NCBI GenBank assembly: GCA_946480815.1 | Contig: CAMLLB010000017.1 | Span: forward strand, 1 to 64,000 | Length of the DNA stretch: 64,000 nucleotides | Direction: 5' to 3' | Source: an uncultured Flavobacteriales bacterium | GTDB taxonomy: Bacteria; Bacteroidota; Bacteroidia; Flavobacteriales; Crocinitomicaceae | In this document: positions 16,565 through 25,944 of the stretch, in pieces | Layout of the letters: every line of letters begins with the position of its first letter | Numbering within the stretch: the first letter of the stretch is position 1 | The notes under the pieces: model-generated | Told to the model about the DNA's origin: nothing | The model's database searches: none | The model's input: only the letters and a program-made list of their open reading frames with translations | Program-made: the position numbers and the translations under genes

Positions 16565-17921
16565 AAAAAAATGGGCTGATATGTTGTTCAGGGAAGTGTC
16601 TATCACTCCCCTGATCGCTTTTCGGATTGTCATCGGATCGTTGTTTTTATTCAGTACGCTGCGTTTTATTTCAAACGGTTGGGTAAAACAACTCTACATT
16701 GATCCTCCTTTTCATTTCTCGTACCTGGGTTTCGATTGGGTCCGCACTTTACCGGGAAACTGGATGTATCTTCCTTTTATCTTAATGATCCTTGCAAGTC
16801 TGGGGATCATCTTCGGAGCATTTTATCGTGTTTCCACCACTTTGTTCTTTTTCGCATTTACTTATGTAGAATTACTGGACAAAAGCTATTACCTCAATCA
16901 TTATTATTTCGTAAGCCTGGTCGCATTTATCCTGATCTGGGTTCCTGCAAATGCGCAATTCAGTATTGATGCAAAACGTTTTCCCGCCATTCAGCGGGAC
17001 ACTATTCCAAATTGGCCGCTCTTTCTCCTGCGTTTTCAATTGGGGATCGTTTACTGCTTTGCAGGGATTGCCAAAATCAATTCCGACTGGCTATTGGAGG
17101 CACAACCGCTACGTATGTGGCTGCAAGCTTTCAGGGATTTGCCCCTGGTTGGAGATTTACTGGCAACATCCTGGGTAGCATTCGTATTTTCCTGGTTTTC
17201 CTGTTTTTATGACCTCACTATTCCTTTCTTTCTGTCGAGCTCCAAAACCCGGAACATTGCTTACTTTTTCGTAATCGCTTTTCACATTTTAACATGGCTG
17301 CTCTTCCCGATCGGTGTTTTCCCGTGGGTCATGATCTTCAGCACCCTAATTTTCTTTCCTCCAAGTTTTCATGACCGTTGGCTTGGCCCACTTAAAAAAG
17401 GATTCCGTTGGACAAGTAATCCTTCAGCCGGAAACAATTCCCGGTCACGGATCCTGGTCGCCTGCATTTCCTTTTTCCTGGGGATCCAGCTGATCATCCC
17501 GTTTCGTTACCTGCTCTATCCTGAGAACCTGTTCTGGCATGAAGAAGGTTTTCGTTTTTCCTGGAGAGTGATGTTAATGGAAAAAAAAGGATACGCCACG
17601 TTTTATGTAGAAGACCGGAATACGCGAAAATCGATCGAAATAACCAATTCGGATTATCTGAGTCCGCAGCAGATTGACCAAATGTCACGCCAACCGGATA
17701 TGATCCTGCAATTCGCACATTTTCTCGGGAAAAAGTACCGTGATACCACGCTCCGTTTCGGCAGTAAAAGTGTACATTTGTCGCGTCCAAAGGTAAGTGC
17801 AGATGTGTATGTCACCTTAAACGGAAGACCGAACCAGCATTTTGTAAGCCGGGAAACAGATTTAATGCAAGAAGAATACAATTTGAAACACAGAAAATGG
17901 ATTTTACCTCTCGCAAACTAA
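16554..17921 (+). CDS. HTTM (vitamin K-dependent carboxylase-like) membrane protein
   Basis: 455 residues. The N-terminal two thirds has several transmembrane helices and HTTM-domain motifs (AFRIVIGSLFLFSTLRF, DKSYYLNHYYFVSLVAF, FQLGIVYCFAGIAKINSDWL), related to vitamin K-dependent gamma-carboxylase. The last 120 residues are a soluble domain. In Bacteroidota these proteins are often encoded between imelysin and a TonB receptor; their role in iron uptake is not known. It overlaps both neighbours (11 nt with imelysin, 25 nt with the receptor), so expression is coupled. Confidence 0.88.
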   Translation: MEIRKKWADMLFREVSITPLIAFRIVIGSLFLFSTLRFISNGWVKQLYIDPPFHFSYLGFDWVRTLPGNWMYLPFILMILASLGIIFGAFYRVSTTLFFFAFTYVELLDKSYYLNHYYFVSLVAFILIWVPANAQFSIDAKRFPAIQRDTIPNWPLFLLRFQLGIVYCFAGIAKINSDWLLEAQPLRMWLQAFRDLPLVGDLLATSWVAFVFSWFSCFYDLTIPFFLSSSKTRNIAYFFVIAFHILTWLLFPIGVFPWVMIFSTLIFFPPSFHDRWLGPLKKGFRWTSNPSAGNNSRSRILVACISFFLGIQLIIPFRYLLYPENLFWHEEGFRFSWRVMLMEKKGYATFYVEDRNTRKSIEITNSDYLSPQQIDQMSRQPDMILQFAHFLGKKYRDTTLRFGSKSVHLSRPKVSADVYVTLNGRPNQHFVSRETDLMQEEYNLKHRKWILPLAN

Positions 17922-20311
17922 GCCTTTCTTTTCTGTTTTCTGTTCTTGTTTCCCTTTCCTGGTCACAAAACTTCGAAGGAACAATTATCGATCAGACAGA
18001 AAATCCCCAAATGGGAGTTTTTGTGCAATGTGGTGATAAAAAAACCATGACAAATGAGCTGGGGAAATTCCAGATTCCTTGTGATAAAGGCCCGCTGATC
18101 ATTTACGGTGATGGAATCGACACCCTTGTCTATGTTCTGAATGGAATCGCAGCACCAAAAACAATTATACAGGTCCAAACTTCCAGGTCTATTGAGGAAG
18201 TGGAAGTACGGAGTAAGCGCCTGCATTATTTCGATATTGGTTTTATTCCCCCGATCAAAGGAGTGCAAATTGCTACCGGAACCAATACACTGATCGAAAC
18301 GGAACGCCAGGGAGGTGCAAAATCAAGTGCCAACCCAAGAGAATTATTCGCAAAAGTTCCGGGCTTGAATATTTGGGAAAGTGATGGTGCCGGAATCCAA
18401 ATGGGTGTCGGAGGAAGAGGATTGAGTCCCAACAGGGCGGCAAATTTCAATACCCGGCAAAACGGTTATGACATTTCAGCAGATGCACTCGGATACCCGG
18501 AAAGTTATTACACACCGCCATTGGAAGCGCTCCAGGCCATTGAGATCATTCGTGGTTCGGCAAGTCTACAATACGGAACACAATTTGGCGGCTTAATGAA
18601 CTTCATCATCAAAGATCCTGTTCAGAGCAGCCCATTCCAGTTCACATCCAGAAATACAGTAGGAAACTATGGTTATTTCGGAACTTTTAACCGCATTTCC
18701 GGAACCAAAGGCCGGTTTGAATACCAGGCGTATTACCAGTTAAAGACAGGAAATGGTTACCGTGCCAATTCAGACTTCAACCAGCAACAGGCTTTTGCAC
18801 AATTGGGTTACCGGATCAATGAAAACAATCAAATCCGCCTGGAATACACGCGAATGACTTACCTTGCCAAACAACCCGGAGGATTAACTGACAAGCAGTT
18901 TGAAGAAGACCCGAAACAGAGTGTCCGCGACCGGAACTGGTTTAAGGTGGACTGGAATATCCTGACACTTCATTTTGATTCGAAACTTTCTAAAAAAACC
19001 TTTCTGAACATTCGCGCATTCGGAATGTTATCCGACCGCTATTCCTTAGGTTATTTAGGAAAAATCAGTACTGCAGATCCGGGAGGAAAACGCGATATGA
19101 TTGCCGGGGAATTTAAAAATACCGGTGTGGAAACGCGGGTTTTGCATCGTTACAAACTGACCAGGAAACAAAAACACGAAAGTGCATTCCTTGTTGGAGC
19201 CCGTTATTACAGGGGAAAGACAAGCAATCTTCAGGGCTTGGCAACTGATGGTAACGGTTCGGACTTCCAATTCAACAATCCATCTGAGATGGAAAATTCG
19301 GATTTTAGTTTCCCCTCCGAAAATTTTGCAGCTTTCACAGACAACATCTGGTTTTTAGGGGATCGTTGGACAGTAAATGCCGGTTTGCGCTTCGAGTATA
19401 TTAAAAGTTCATCGATCGGGTATTACAATCAATATACCATCCATCCACTTACACTGGACACCTTAAATGTTTCCAAAATTAGTAGTTCCAACACCATCAG
19501 CCGGTCTATTCCATTAATTGGTGCCGGAACATCTTTCAAAACCGGGAAATACTCGAATGCATACATCAATTTCTGTCAGAACTACCGCGCAGTCAACTTC
19601 TCGGACATTCGTGTGGCGAATCCCAATATTGTGGTTGATTCCCTGATTAAGGATGAATATGGAAATACCACGGAATTGGGTTGGAGAGGATTTATCGGGA
19701 AATACTTCTACACAGATATCGCTGTCTTCACTTTATTTTACGGAGACAAGATCGGTCTGGCCCCTGAACCGAATTCTACCAAGAAAATCCGCACCAATAT
19801 CGGGAATGCTTTAAACACCGGTGCAGAATGTTTCGTAGAATTTGATTTTATCAAAGCGATCATGGACAGTTCCCGGATCGGATCATCCATTTTCGTTAAT
19901 TTCTCCTATATCAATGCCACGTATATCTCTTCCAGGGAAAAAAGTTACGTTGGGAAGCAGGTAGAATACGTGAGCCCGATCATGCTCAAAAGCGGTTTAA
20001 AAGTACGTGCAAAAAACTGGCAGGTACAAATCCAGGGATCTTACAATTCGGCACAATTCAGCGATGCCACCAATTCCAAAGTAGGAAGCGGAGATGCTGT
20101 TATCGGGGAAATTCCAGCCTACTTTGTTATGGACTTGAGTGCACGGTACACTTTCAAAAAATATTTCCAACTGGAAGCAGGTGTAAATAATTTATTGAAT
20201 TCATCTTACTACACAAGGAGAGCAACTGCTTATCCGGGTCCGGGAATTCTTCCTTCGGATGGTATAACTTTTTATGGTACATTGCAGTTTACCATTGAAG
20301 CTAAACGATGA
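17897..20311 (+). CDS. TonB-dependent receptor, FecA-like
   Basis: 804 residues: signal peptide, a short carboxypeptidase-regulatory-like domain (about 25-95), a plug domain (about 130-240; SANPRELFAKVPGLNIWE, IEIIRGSASLQYGTQFGGLMNFI), then a 22-strand-type barrel ending ITFYGTLQFTIEAKR. The plug motif and the operon context (imelysin, HTTM) suggest an iron-chelate receptor similar to FecA. It sits in the outer membrane and would need TonB-ExbBD encoded elsewhere. It overlaps the protein kinase gene by 4 nt. Confidence 0.88.
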   Translation: MDFTSRKLSLSFLFSVLVSLSWSQNFEGTIIDQTENPQMGVFVQCGDKKTMTNELGKFQIPCDKGPLIIYGDGIDTLVYVLNGIAAPKTIIQVQTSRSIEEVEVRSKRLHYFDIGFIPPIKGVQIATGTNTLIETERQGGAKSSANPRELFAKVPGLNIWESDGAGIQMGVGGRGLSPNRAANFNTRQNGYDISADALGYPESYYTPPLEALQAIEIIRGSASLQYGTQFGGLMNFIIKDPVQSSPFQFTSRNTVGNYGYFGTFNRISGTKGRFEYQAYYQLKTGNGYRANSDFNQQQAFAQLGYRINENNQIRLEYTRMTYLAKQPGGLTDKQFEEDPKQSVRDRNWFKVDWNILTLHFDSKLSKKTFLNIRAFGMLSDRYSLGYLGKISTADPGGKRDMIAGEFKNTGVETRVLHRYKLTRKQKHESAFLVGARYYRGKTSNLQGLATDGNGSDFQFNNPSEMENSDFSFPSENFAAFTDNIWFLGDRWTVNAGLRFEYIKSSSIGYYNQYTIHPLTLDTLNVSKISSSNTISRSIPLIGAGTSFKTGKYSNAYINFCQNYRAVNFSDIRVANPNIVVDSLIKDEYGNTTELGWRGFIGKYFYTDIAVFTLFYGDKIGLAPEPNSTKKIRTNIGNALNTGAECFVEFDFIKAIMDSSRIGSSIFVNFSYINATYISSREKSYVGKQVEYVSPIMLKSGLKVRAKNWQVQIQGSYNSAQFSDATNSKVGSGDAVIGEIPAYFVMDLSARYTFKKYFQLEAGVNNLLNSSYYTRRATAYPGPGILPSDGITFYGTLQFTIEAKR

Positions 20312-21198
20312 ACCCTGCAGAGAAATACAGAATTCTTGAGCAAATAGACGCGAACAAGAAACGGAAATTTGCACACATTTTTTTGACGGAAAATAAAAGT
20401 TCGGGCAGTAAATCGATTCTTAAAACCGTTCAAAAAACGGAAGACAACCTGGTTGTCCAGGACCGTTTGAGAAAAGAAGCCGCTTTTTCATTTATTGTAG
20501 ATGGTTTACCGGAAACACTTGATTTTTTTGAAAGTGATTCGGAGATCTTTTTGTTTAAGTCCTTCCAAACCGGGATTACCCTGGGAGATTACCTGGAACA
20601 ATTCAGATCTAAGGAAAAACCGCAAAAACTATTCGAGGTTCTCGAGCAATTGGAACCGATCCTGGAACACATTCATCAAAACAAGATCTACCACCTGGAT
20701 ATCAAACCGGGAAATATTATCATTGATCCTTCCAAAGGGATCCGGGTTTCATTGATTGATTTCGGACTGGCATTGAATAAGAACGAACCCGAAACCCGGA
20801 AAACGCTCTTTCCATTGGGATTTGCTGCTCCGGAACTCTTGTTGAATCGCCTGGATTTGGTCGATCCACGAACAGATTACTTTGCACTTGGTGTCAGCTG
20901 CTGGACCTGTTTGCAGGGAAGAATGCCTTTAATCGATCCGAATCCCAGTATTACTACCAATCTGCAATTGACTTATCCCCTTCCCAATTTGGATTCGAAA
21001 TACAAACAATTCAGTGAAGTATTGCAAAAATTATCCGGGAAACACCAATTCACTGTTCCTCCTAATAAATTAAATGCAGAGGAATTGAAAACAGCGTTGA
21101 TCAAAGGAATGAATAAACGCTACGCAACTTATTCAGAATTTATTTCAGATTTTGAAAAGCAACTCGGCAAACAGAAAAAATCCTGGTGGCCCTTTTGA
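20308..21198 (+). CDS. Hanks-type protein kinase ending the iron operon
   Basis: 296 residues without a signal peptide or membrane helix. Kinase motifs in order: VAIK-type lysine K39 (SILKTV), catalytic loop HLDIKPGN 129-136 with D131, K133 and N136, DFG 151-153, APE 174-176 and F-helix Asp D190 (RTDYFALG). The glycine-rich loop is not recognisable (residues 8-28 have no glycine), and HRD is HLD. All phosphotransfer residues are present, so it is probably active with an unusual nucleotide loop. It follows the TonB receptor with an ATGA overlap, so it is made together with the transport proteins; a cytosolic kinase in this type of operon is not something I know from the literature. Confidence 0.88.
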   Translation: MNPAEKYRILEQIDANKKRKFAHIFLTENKSSGSKSILKTVQKTEDNLVVQDRLRKEAAFSFIVDGLPETLDFFESDSEIFLFKSFQTGITLGDYLEQFRSKEKPQKLFEVLEQLEPILEHIHQNKIYHLDIKPGNIIIDPSKGIRVSLIDFGLALNKNEPETRKTLFPLGFAAPELLLNRLDLVDPRTDYFALGVSCWTCLQGRMPLIDPNPSITTNLQLTYPLPNLDSKYKQFSEVLQKLSGKHQFTVPPNKLNAEELKTALIKGMNKRYATYSEFISDFEKQLGKQKKSWWPF

Positions 21199-21330
21199 CT
21201 TCGACTTCGCTCAGTCACCGGCCGTAACTCATTTTTGAATTAACTACAAATAAAAAGGTGATCGAATTAACTCAATCACCTGTAACTTCAATTCTTCTCA
21301 AGGTAACTGAGCGGAGTCGAAGTAACCTTG
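21198..21330. repeat. dispersed repeat family A between convergent genes, copy 1
   Basis: ACTTCGACTTCGCTCAGTCACC-type sequence begins in the kinase stop codon at 21198, and a related element in inverted orientation (GGTAACTGAGCGGAGTCG and onward) occupies 21303-21327, itself flanked by CAAGGT/ACCTTG. A smaller hairpin (AGGTGAT 21256-21262 with ATCACCT 21275-21281) lies between. It probably ends both convergent transcripts. Confidence 0.75.
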
Positions 21331-21345
21331 TGAGTCAATTTTCAA

Positions 21346-22002
21346 TTAAAAGAAGATATCTTTTCTAAATCCGATTGTGAATCCAAAATTCAGTGCTGAA
21401 ACCTGCGAACCGGCGTCACCGGACAGTTTGGAAGACCCGGCAGCAACGATTGCATAGGACAAGGAAAGATCTGTAAACAAGGTTCCGAATGCGAATTGTT
21501 TCTTAACCCCACCCTGCAAACCAAAACTCAGTAAGAATACACTTCCTTCATTCGAAGTTTGCAGTCGATATGCACTTTCATCGATCGGATCGATCACTTT
21601 GCTGGATAATTTGTAGAATGAAAAATCAAATACAGTTCCTCCGTACAAACCGAAACCATAATCAAAATTAGATCCGATAAAATATCTTCTCGTTCCTCCC
21701 TGAACTCCGAATTGGGTCACACCGTTCTTAACGTTGACCATCATAACGGAAGGGCTTGTCATTAAATCGATCGCTTCTGCATAGGTTGAATCTGTTTTCG
21801 AATTCTTCAAACTCGCATAGGCACGAATAACGATCGATGCATTTTCATCCCGTGGGATTTCAACTCCTAAATTCAGTGTCTTGAATAACTGACCTGAGCC
21901 AAAACCATAATTCAAACCTGGTCCGATCATCAAACCAACCTGTGCTTTTGCAGAAAAGCTAACAATCACAAGGATTATTGGTAGTAATAATTTTGCTCTC
22001 AT
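21346..22002 (-). CDS. outer-membrane beta-barrel protein
   Basis: 218 residues with a signal peptide (MRAKLLLPIILVIVSFSAKAQ), then repeated amphipathic strands rich in Gly and aromatic residues (GLMIGPGLNYGFGSG, YGFGLYGGTVFDFSFY, ALNFGFTIGFRKDIFF) consistent with an 8-strand outer-membrane barrel of the PorT/OmpW-like type. No specific role. It is convergent with the kinase gene. Confidence 0.7.
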   Translation of the reverse strand: MRAKLLLPIILVIVSFSAKAQVGLMIGPGLNYGFGSGQLFKTLNLGVEIPRDENASIVIRAYASLKNSKTDSTYAEAIDLMTSPSVMMVNVKNGVTQFGVQGGTRRYFIGSNFDYGFGLYGGTVFDFSFYKLSSKVIDPIDESAYRLQTSNEGSVFLLSFGLQGGVKKQFAFGTLFTDLSLSYAIVAAGSSKLSGDAGSQVSALNFGFTIGFRKDIFF

Positions 22003-22071
22003 AACTTACTATTTTTAGTTTCAGTTTCGATTTGAAGTTTTTCCCACCACTGTGGGCTATCAAATCAAAAG

Positions 22072-22590
22072 CTACGCTTTCTCTTCTTTATATCTATAAC
22101 AACCAGGCTGATGTGCCCCGGGAAGATACCCGGTACTCATCAAAAACTCATTAACGATCTCTCCGCCAACAAATTTAAAATGCTTTTTAAACAACTTCAC
22201 CCATTCTTCTTTTGTTTTACCGGAGTGACTGTCTAACCATTCCTTAAAGCTACCAAATTCTTTTTGTATTAACAATACCTGGTTCGCATTATAAATAACG
22301 GCATTTATTTTCAATTTATTTCGAATTATCCCTGGGTTCTGAAGTAATTCATTCACTTTATCCTCCTGATAATTCGCAATTTTATCTATTCTATAAACGT
22401 CAAAAGCTTCCGAAAAGTTTGTTTGTTTCTTTAAAATCAGATCCCAGGATAAACCTGCCTGGTTAATTTCAAGAATCAAACGTCCGAAAAGCTCATTGTC
22501 GTCCTCAATTGGTGTGCCATAATGAAAATCATGATAAATACGATGATGGTCGTCTTTTGGTTTGGTTAAAACATAATCACAATAACTCAT
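22072..22590 (-). CDS. tag: DNA-3-methyladenine glycosylase I
   Basis: 172 residues. The Tag family signature is clear: N-terminal C4 and H20 (IYHD), QAGLSW 44-49, RNKLKINAVIYNA in the HhH-like region, and C-terminal H160 and C164 (GAHQPGC), giving the Cys-His-His-Cys zinc site. The enzyme removes 3-methyladenine from alkylated DNA in base-excision repair. It is slightly shorter than E. coli Tag (187). It is in opposite orientation to the hexapeptide-repeat gene at 22633. Confidence 0.93.
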   Translation of the reverse strand: MSYCDYVLTKPKDDHHRIYHDFHYGTPIEDDNELFGRLILEINQAGLSWDLILKKQTNFSEAFDVYRIDKIANYQEDKVNELLQNPGIIRNKLKINAVIYNANQVLLIQKEFGSFKEWLDSHSGKTKEEWVKLFKKHFKFVGGEIVNEFLMSTGYLPGAHQPGCYRYKEEKA

Positions 22591-22632
22591 TTTGCCGTTT
22601 TGATTTCATATTTTTACCAAAAATAGGTATTC

Positions 22633-23232
22633 ATGGCGGTATATTCATTCAATGGTTTTGTTCCGGTTGTTAAAAAATCCAGTTTTATTCATCCGCAAGC
22701 TGCTGTAACCGGTAATGTAATTATCGGTGAAAACGTCTACATCGGACCAGGAGCAGCAATCAGAGGTGATTGGGGACAGATCATCATTGAAGACGGATGT
22801 AATGTACAGGAAAATTGTACCATTCACATGTTTCCGGGAACTACTGTCACCCTAAAGAAAGGCGCTCATATCGGACATGGAGCGATCGTTCATGGAGGAA
22901 CAATTGGCGAAAATTGCCTGATCGGGATGAATGCTGTGATTATGGACGATGTTGTTATCGGGGATGAATGTATTATCGGTGCTTTGTGCTTCGTTCCTGC
23001 AAATACGGTAATCCCAAGAAGAAGTCTCGTAGTCGGAAACCCGGCAAAAGTAATCAAGGAAGTTTCGGATGAAATGATTGTCTGGAAAACGAAAGGAACA
23101 GCCTTATATCAGGCATTGCCTAAAGAATGCTATGAAACATTGATTCCCTGTGAACCACTGGAGGAAATTGAACCCAACCGCCCGAGCCAGGAAAAAATGT
23201 ACCAAACCTGGGAAGCGATAAAAAAACACTAA
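22633..23232 (+). CDS. paaY: PaaY/CaiE-type hexapeptide-repeat protein (gamma-carbonic anhydrase family)
   Basis: 199 residues forming a left-handed beta-helix of hexapeptide repeats (VIIGEN, VYIGPG, VVIGDE). AAIRGDWGQIIIEDGCNVQENCTIH, HIGHGAIVHGGTIGENCLIGMNAVIMD and GNPAKVIKEVS match PaaY/CaiE, trimeric proteins with metal-binding histidines (here in TIHMF, HIGHGAIVHG). PaaY in E. coli is a thioesterase of the phenylacetate pathway, and relatives are carbonic anhydrases; no paa gene is adjacent, so the exact role is open. The last codons and stop form the 5' arm and loop of the terminator. Confidence 0.75.
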   Translation: MAVYSFNGFVPVVKKSSFIHPQAAVTGNVIIGENVYIGPGAAIRGDWGQIIIEDGCNVQENCTIHMFPGTTVTLKKGAHIGHGAIVHGGTIGENCLIGMNAVIMDDVVIGDECIIGALCFVPANTVIPRRSLVVGNPAKVIKEVSDEMIVWKTKGTALYQALPKECYETLIPCEPLEEIEPNRPSQEKMYQTWEAIKKH

Positions 23233-23242
23233 GGTGTTTTTT
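23221..23242 (+). terminator. terminator overlapping the stop codon of the PaaY-like gene
   Basis: AAAAAACAC (23221-23229) pairs with GTGTTTTTT (23234-23242) with loop TAAG, which contains the TAA stop. A family C repeat fragment (AATTACGAATTCC) follows immediately. Confidence 0.75.
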
Positions 23243-23434
23243 AATTACGAATTCCTAATTGCGAATTGGAATCGTGGTTCTGCTGAAATGATTCACATGC
23301 TGATTTACAAATGATCATTCACAATTGATTAATCCTCGATCGTTTCAAGGATTTATTCTTTTTTATAAAAAAAGGTGTTTACCTATCCAATAGTTCCACA
23401 TCTGTTTCTGTTAACCCCATAAAAAAGGTCTCAG

Positions 23435-25942
23435 ATGAAGCAGTTAATCACCCCAATCGCACTCTTCCTGTTCGGGAGTATAGCAAGTGCACAATCCAAA
23501 GTTTGTTATTCACTGGAAGAAGCTAAGAAAGCACCACGCCAGGTAAAAGAACTTCATTTGACGAATTCTCCTCTTACCGTGATTGATACGAACTTCAATC
23601 AATTTACAGCGCTTGAGGTCCTTGATCTGTCTTATAATCCGATTTTGGAAGTCTCTGAAGGTGTTTCCATTCCTTCACTGAAAGAGTTGAACCTCGCTCA
23701 TGCTTCTTACAATCCCTGGAAGATAGGCCTGATTGGAAAAGCATTTCCAAACCTGGAACAATTGAACTTAAGCAGCAATCAATTGTCTTTTATTTGGTCG
23801 GGACTTCAAAGCCTGTACAAACTTGTTCGTTTGGACATTTCAGACAATAACCTGATTGATATTCCTGTTGAGATGATGTATTTATCCAACCTGAAAGAAC
23901 TCAACGTTTCAAAGAATGAGATCAAACTACAGTCAAACGAACTGGGAGCATTGTGGTCATTGGAAAAACTGGATATTTCCGACAATTCGGGATTAAGTAC
24001 CAACAACCTGATTTTAAGCATTGCAGAAAACAAAAAACTAAAAGACCTGTCCATTAACGGAGACGAATTAACTTCAAAAAGTATTCAGCTCCTTTCCAAT
24101 ATGAACCTGGAGCGCCTGGAACTCACCGATGTTCAAAAACCTGCAGGAATCGATTTTACGCGCTTTCCTTCTATACGAAAAGTAGCACTCACCCATTCAC
24201 CCGACTGGCTTTCTCCTGAAACAACTAACGAATTTGACAATGTCAATGAAATCGAATTAAGTAATTCCACCATTGCTTCCGGGATGGAAAAACTAAAATC
24301 ATTGAAGGTGCTGGTCTTAAATAACATCGACGAAGCACAAATTCCAAAATTGTATTCTTTAAAAAAGCTGAGCATTCTGAATGTTTCGAATACCAATTTC
24401 AATAAAGAACAAATTGCACAATTGAAACAGGAATTACCAACAACACAAATCATAACGGGAACAACAGATGTAACTGAAAACATGATTGCCAATAAAGTGG
24501 AACCGATCATCCAAATTCCCGTCAGGAATGTTACCCTTCAATCCGATGTTGCCAGTACGGTTACAGAAAAAAATGTATCCCTTTCCATTCCTGAAAATGC
24601 GTTCCTGGATCCGCAGGGAAATTTATACCAAGGAAAAGTAACTGTTTCCCTGACGGTTTATGATGATGCGATCCAAACAGCACTGGCTGGTATTCCAATG
24701 GCATTCACCGACAACAAGCAACAGGAATTATTTGCCTCCAATGGCATGCTGAAATTTGAAGCAAAAGGCGAAAACAACGAAACACTTCAACCCAATCCTG
24801 CAAACCTGATCCAGGCATCTGTCGGGAATCTTCAGCCCCAAAACCCGGGTGGATTGTATGCGTTCAATCCGCAAACATCTCAATGGAATACTATTTCAAA
24901 TACTGTAAACACAACGAATGCGAATGCACAGCTTCAGCGCGCCATTGATTCCATTAATCGTTTGGATCTGAAAAACCTCGTGCCCCGGGTTTACAATGAC
25001 CGTATTTTTGCGCTTTACCCGAAATTTTCACGCCTGGACAGAACTGAAATCACCTTGTATTCTCAATTTATCCCGGCTCAATCTTCTGCTATTGCGGTGA
25101 CACACAACCGAAGCAATGCCCTCGGAAAATTAATGACCAAACAAAAGTGGGTAATCGATACATTGGTGAATAAAGACATGAAAAGACAGCTGAAAGTCAT
25201 GAAAAAAGAAACAAAAGCGTGGCATCAGAAAAAATTCAAAAGTCGCGACGCTAAAAAGTTTATCCCACGTTTAATGAACCGTTTGAGTATCGAACCTGAT
25301 CCTTTACATGATAATTACCGCTTGACTTTCAGATACCGTGATTCTTTGGTGAGCCTACCGGTTGCTTTGGCCGGAAATTCGAACAAACAAATCCAGCGGA
25401 ATACCCAAAAATTCCAATCCGGAGCGAAACAGGCCCGAATGACCGATAAAAAAGAAGAGCAGAAATATCAAAACTCGTTGGAAGAACAACTGAAATTGGC
25501 TGAAAACAGCCTTCGTCAGCGCTTGATTGCAGGAGAAACAGCACGAATTAATTCACTCATGGGAATCAATACATGGGCTTCACCAAACCAGCTCAATTTC
25601 GGGTTAAGCGCTTTCGGATTGATCAATTGCGATTTCTTTCAAAGAAACAGACCGGATTACTCGATATTTGCAGCCCAAAAGCTAATCGATCAAAATGGGA
25701 AATCACACAAAGTTCCTGCAACGGTCATTGCAATAGACCCCGCTAAGAACTTTTACATGGAAACCAGTACGGGAATCCCTATCAAGTGTTTTAAATCTAC
25801 TATTTTGGTATTCAACCTTGGAAATAAAGCACTTGGTGTTTCTTCACCAAAAAAAGGAGGAACACGGGTTTCCGCAATCCACGTGATAGACATCACCGAC
25901 AAAACTCCTGCAGAAATTTCCCAAGCCATTTTATCAATTTGA
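23435..25942 (+). CDS. secreted leucine-rich-repeat protein with ZU5-like domain
   Basis: 835 residues. Signal peptide (MKQLITPIALFLFGSIASAQ), then about ten leucine-rich repeats (roughly 35-340; for example LEQLNLSSNQL, LVRLDISDNNL, LKELNVSKNEI), followed by a beta-rich domain at about 365-490 with VSLSIPENAFLDPQGN, which resembles the ZU5/DUF-type region seen in large Bacteroidota surface proteins. The C-terminal third is basic and helical (585-700), then a beta-domain. No T9SS sorting sequence is present, so it may be periplasmic or outer-membrane associated. It overlaps the stop of a second secreted protein gene and is probably cotranscribed with it. Confidence 0.75.
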   Translation: MKQLITPIALFLFGSIASAQSKVCYSLEEAKKAPRQVKELHLTNSPLTVIDTNFNQFTALEVLDLSYNPILEVSEGVSIPSLKELNLAHASYNPWKIGLIGKAFPNLEQLNLSSNQLSFIWSGLQSLYKLVRLDISDNNLIDIPVEMMYLSNLKELNVSKNEIKLQSNELGALWSLEKLDISDNSGLSTNNLILSIAENKKLKDLSINGDELTSKSIQLLSNMNLERLELTDVQKPAGIDFTRFPSIRKVALTHSPDWLSPETTNEFDNVNEIELSNSTIASGMEKLKSLKVLVLNNIDEAQIPKLYSLKKLSILNVSNTNFNKEQIAQLKQELPTTQIITGTTDVTENMIANKVEPIIQIPVRNVTLQSDVASTVTEKNVSLSIPENAFLDPQGNLYQGKVTVSLTVYDDAIQTALAGIPMAFTDNKQQELFASNGMLKFEAKGENNETLQPNPANLIQASVGNLQPQNPGGLYAFNPQTSQWNTISNTVNTTNANAQLQRAIDSINRLDLKNLVPRVYNDRIFALYPKFSRLDRTEITLYSQFIPAQSSAIAVTHNRSNALGKLMTKQKWVIDTLVNKDMKRQLKVMKKETKAWHQKKFKSRDAKKFIPRLMNRLSIEPDPLHDNYRLTFRYRDSLVSLPVALAGNSNKQIQRNTQKFQSGAKQARMTDKKEEQKYQNSLEEQLKLAENSLRQRLIAGETARINSLMGINTWASPNQLNFGLSAFGLINCDFFQRNRPDYSIFAAQKLIDQNGKSHKVPATVIAIDPAKNFYMETSTGIPIKCFKSTILVFNLGNKALGVSSPKKGGTRVSAIHVIDITDKTPAEISQAILSI

Positions 25943-25944
25943 TC

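Noticed and set aside
25939..25944. TTG start for the gene after the LRR protein
   Set aside because: ATG at 25945 directly begins the signal peptide.
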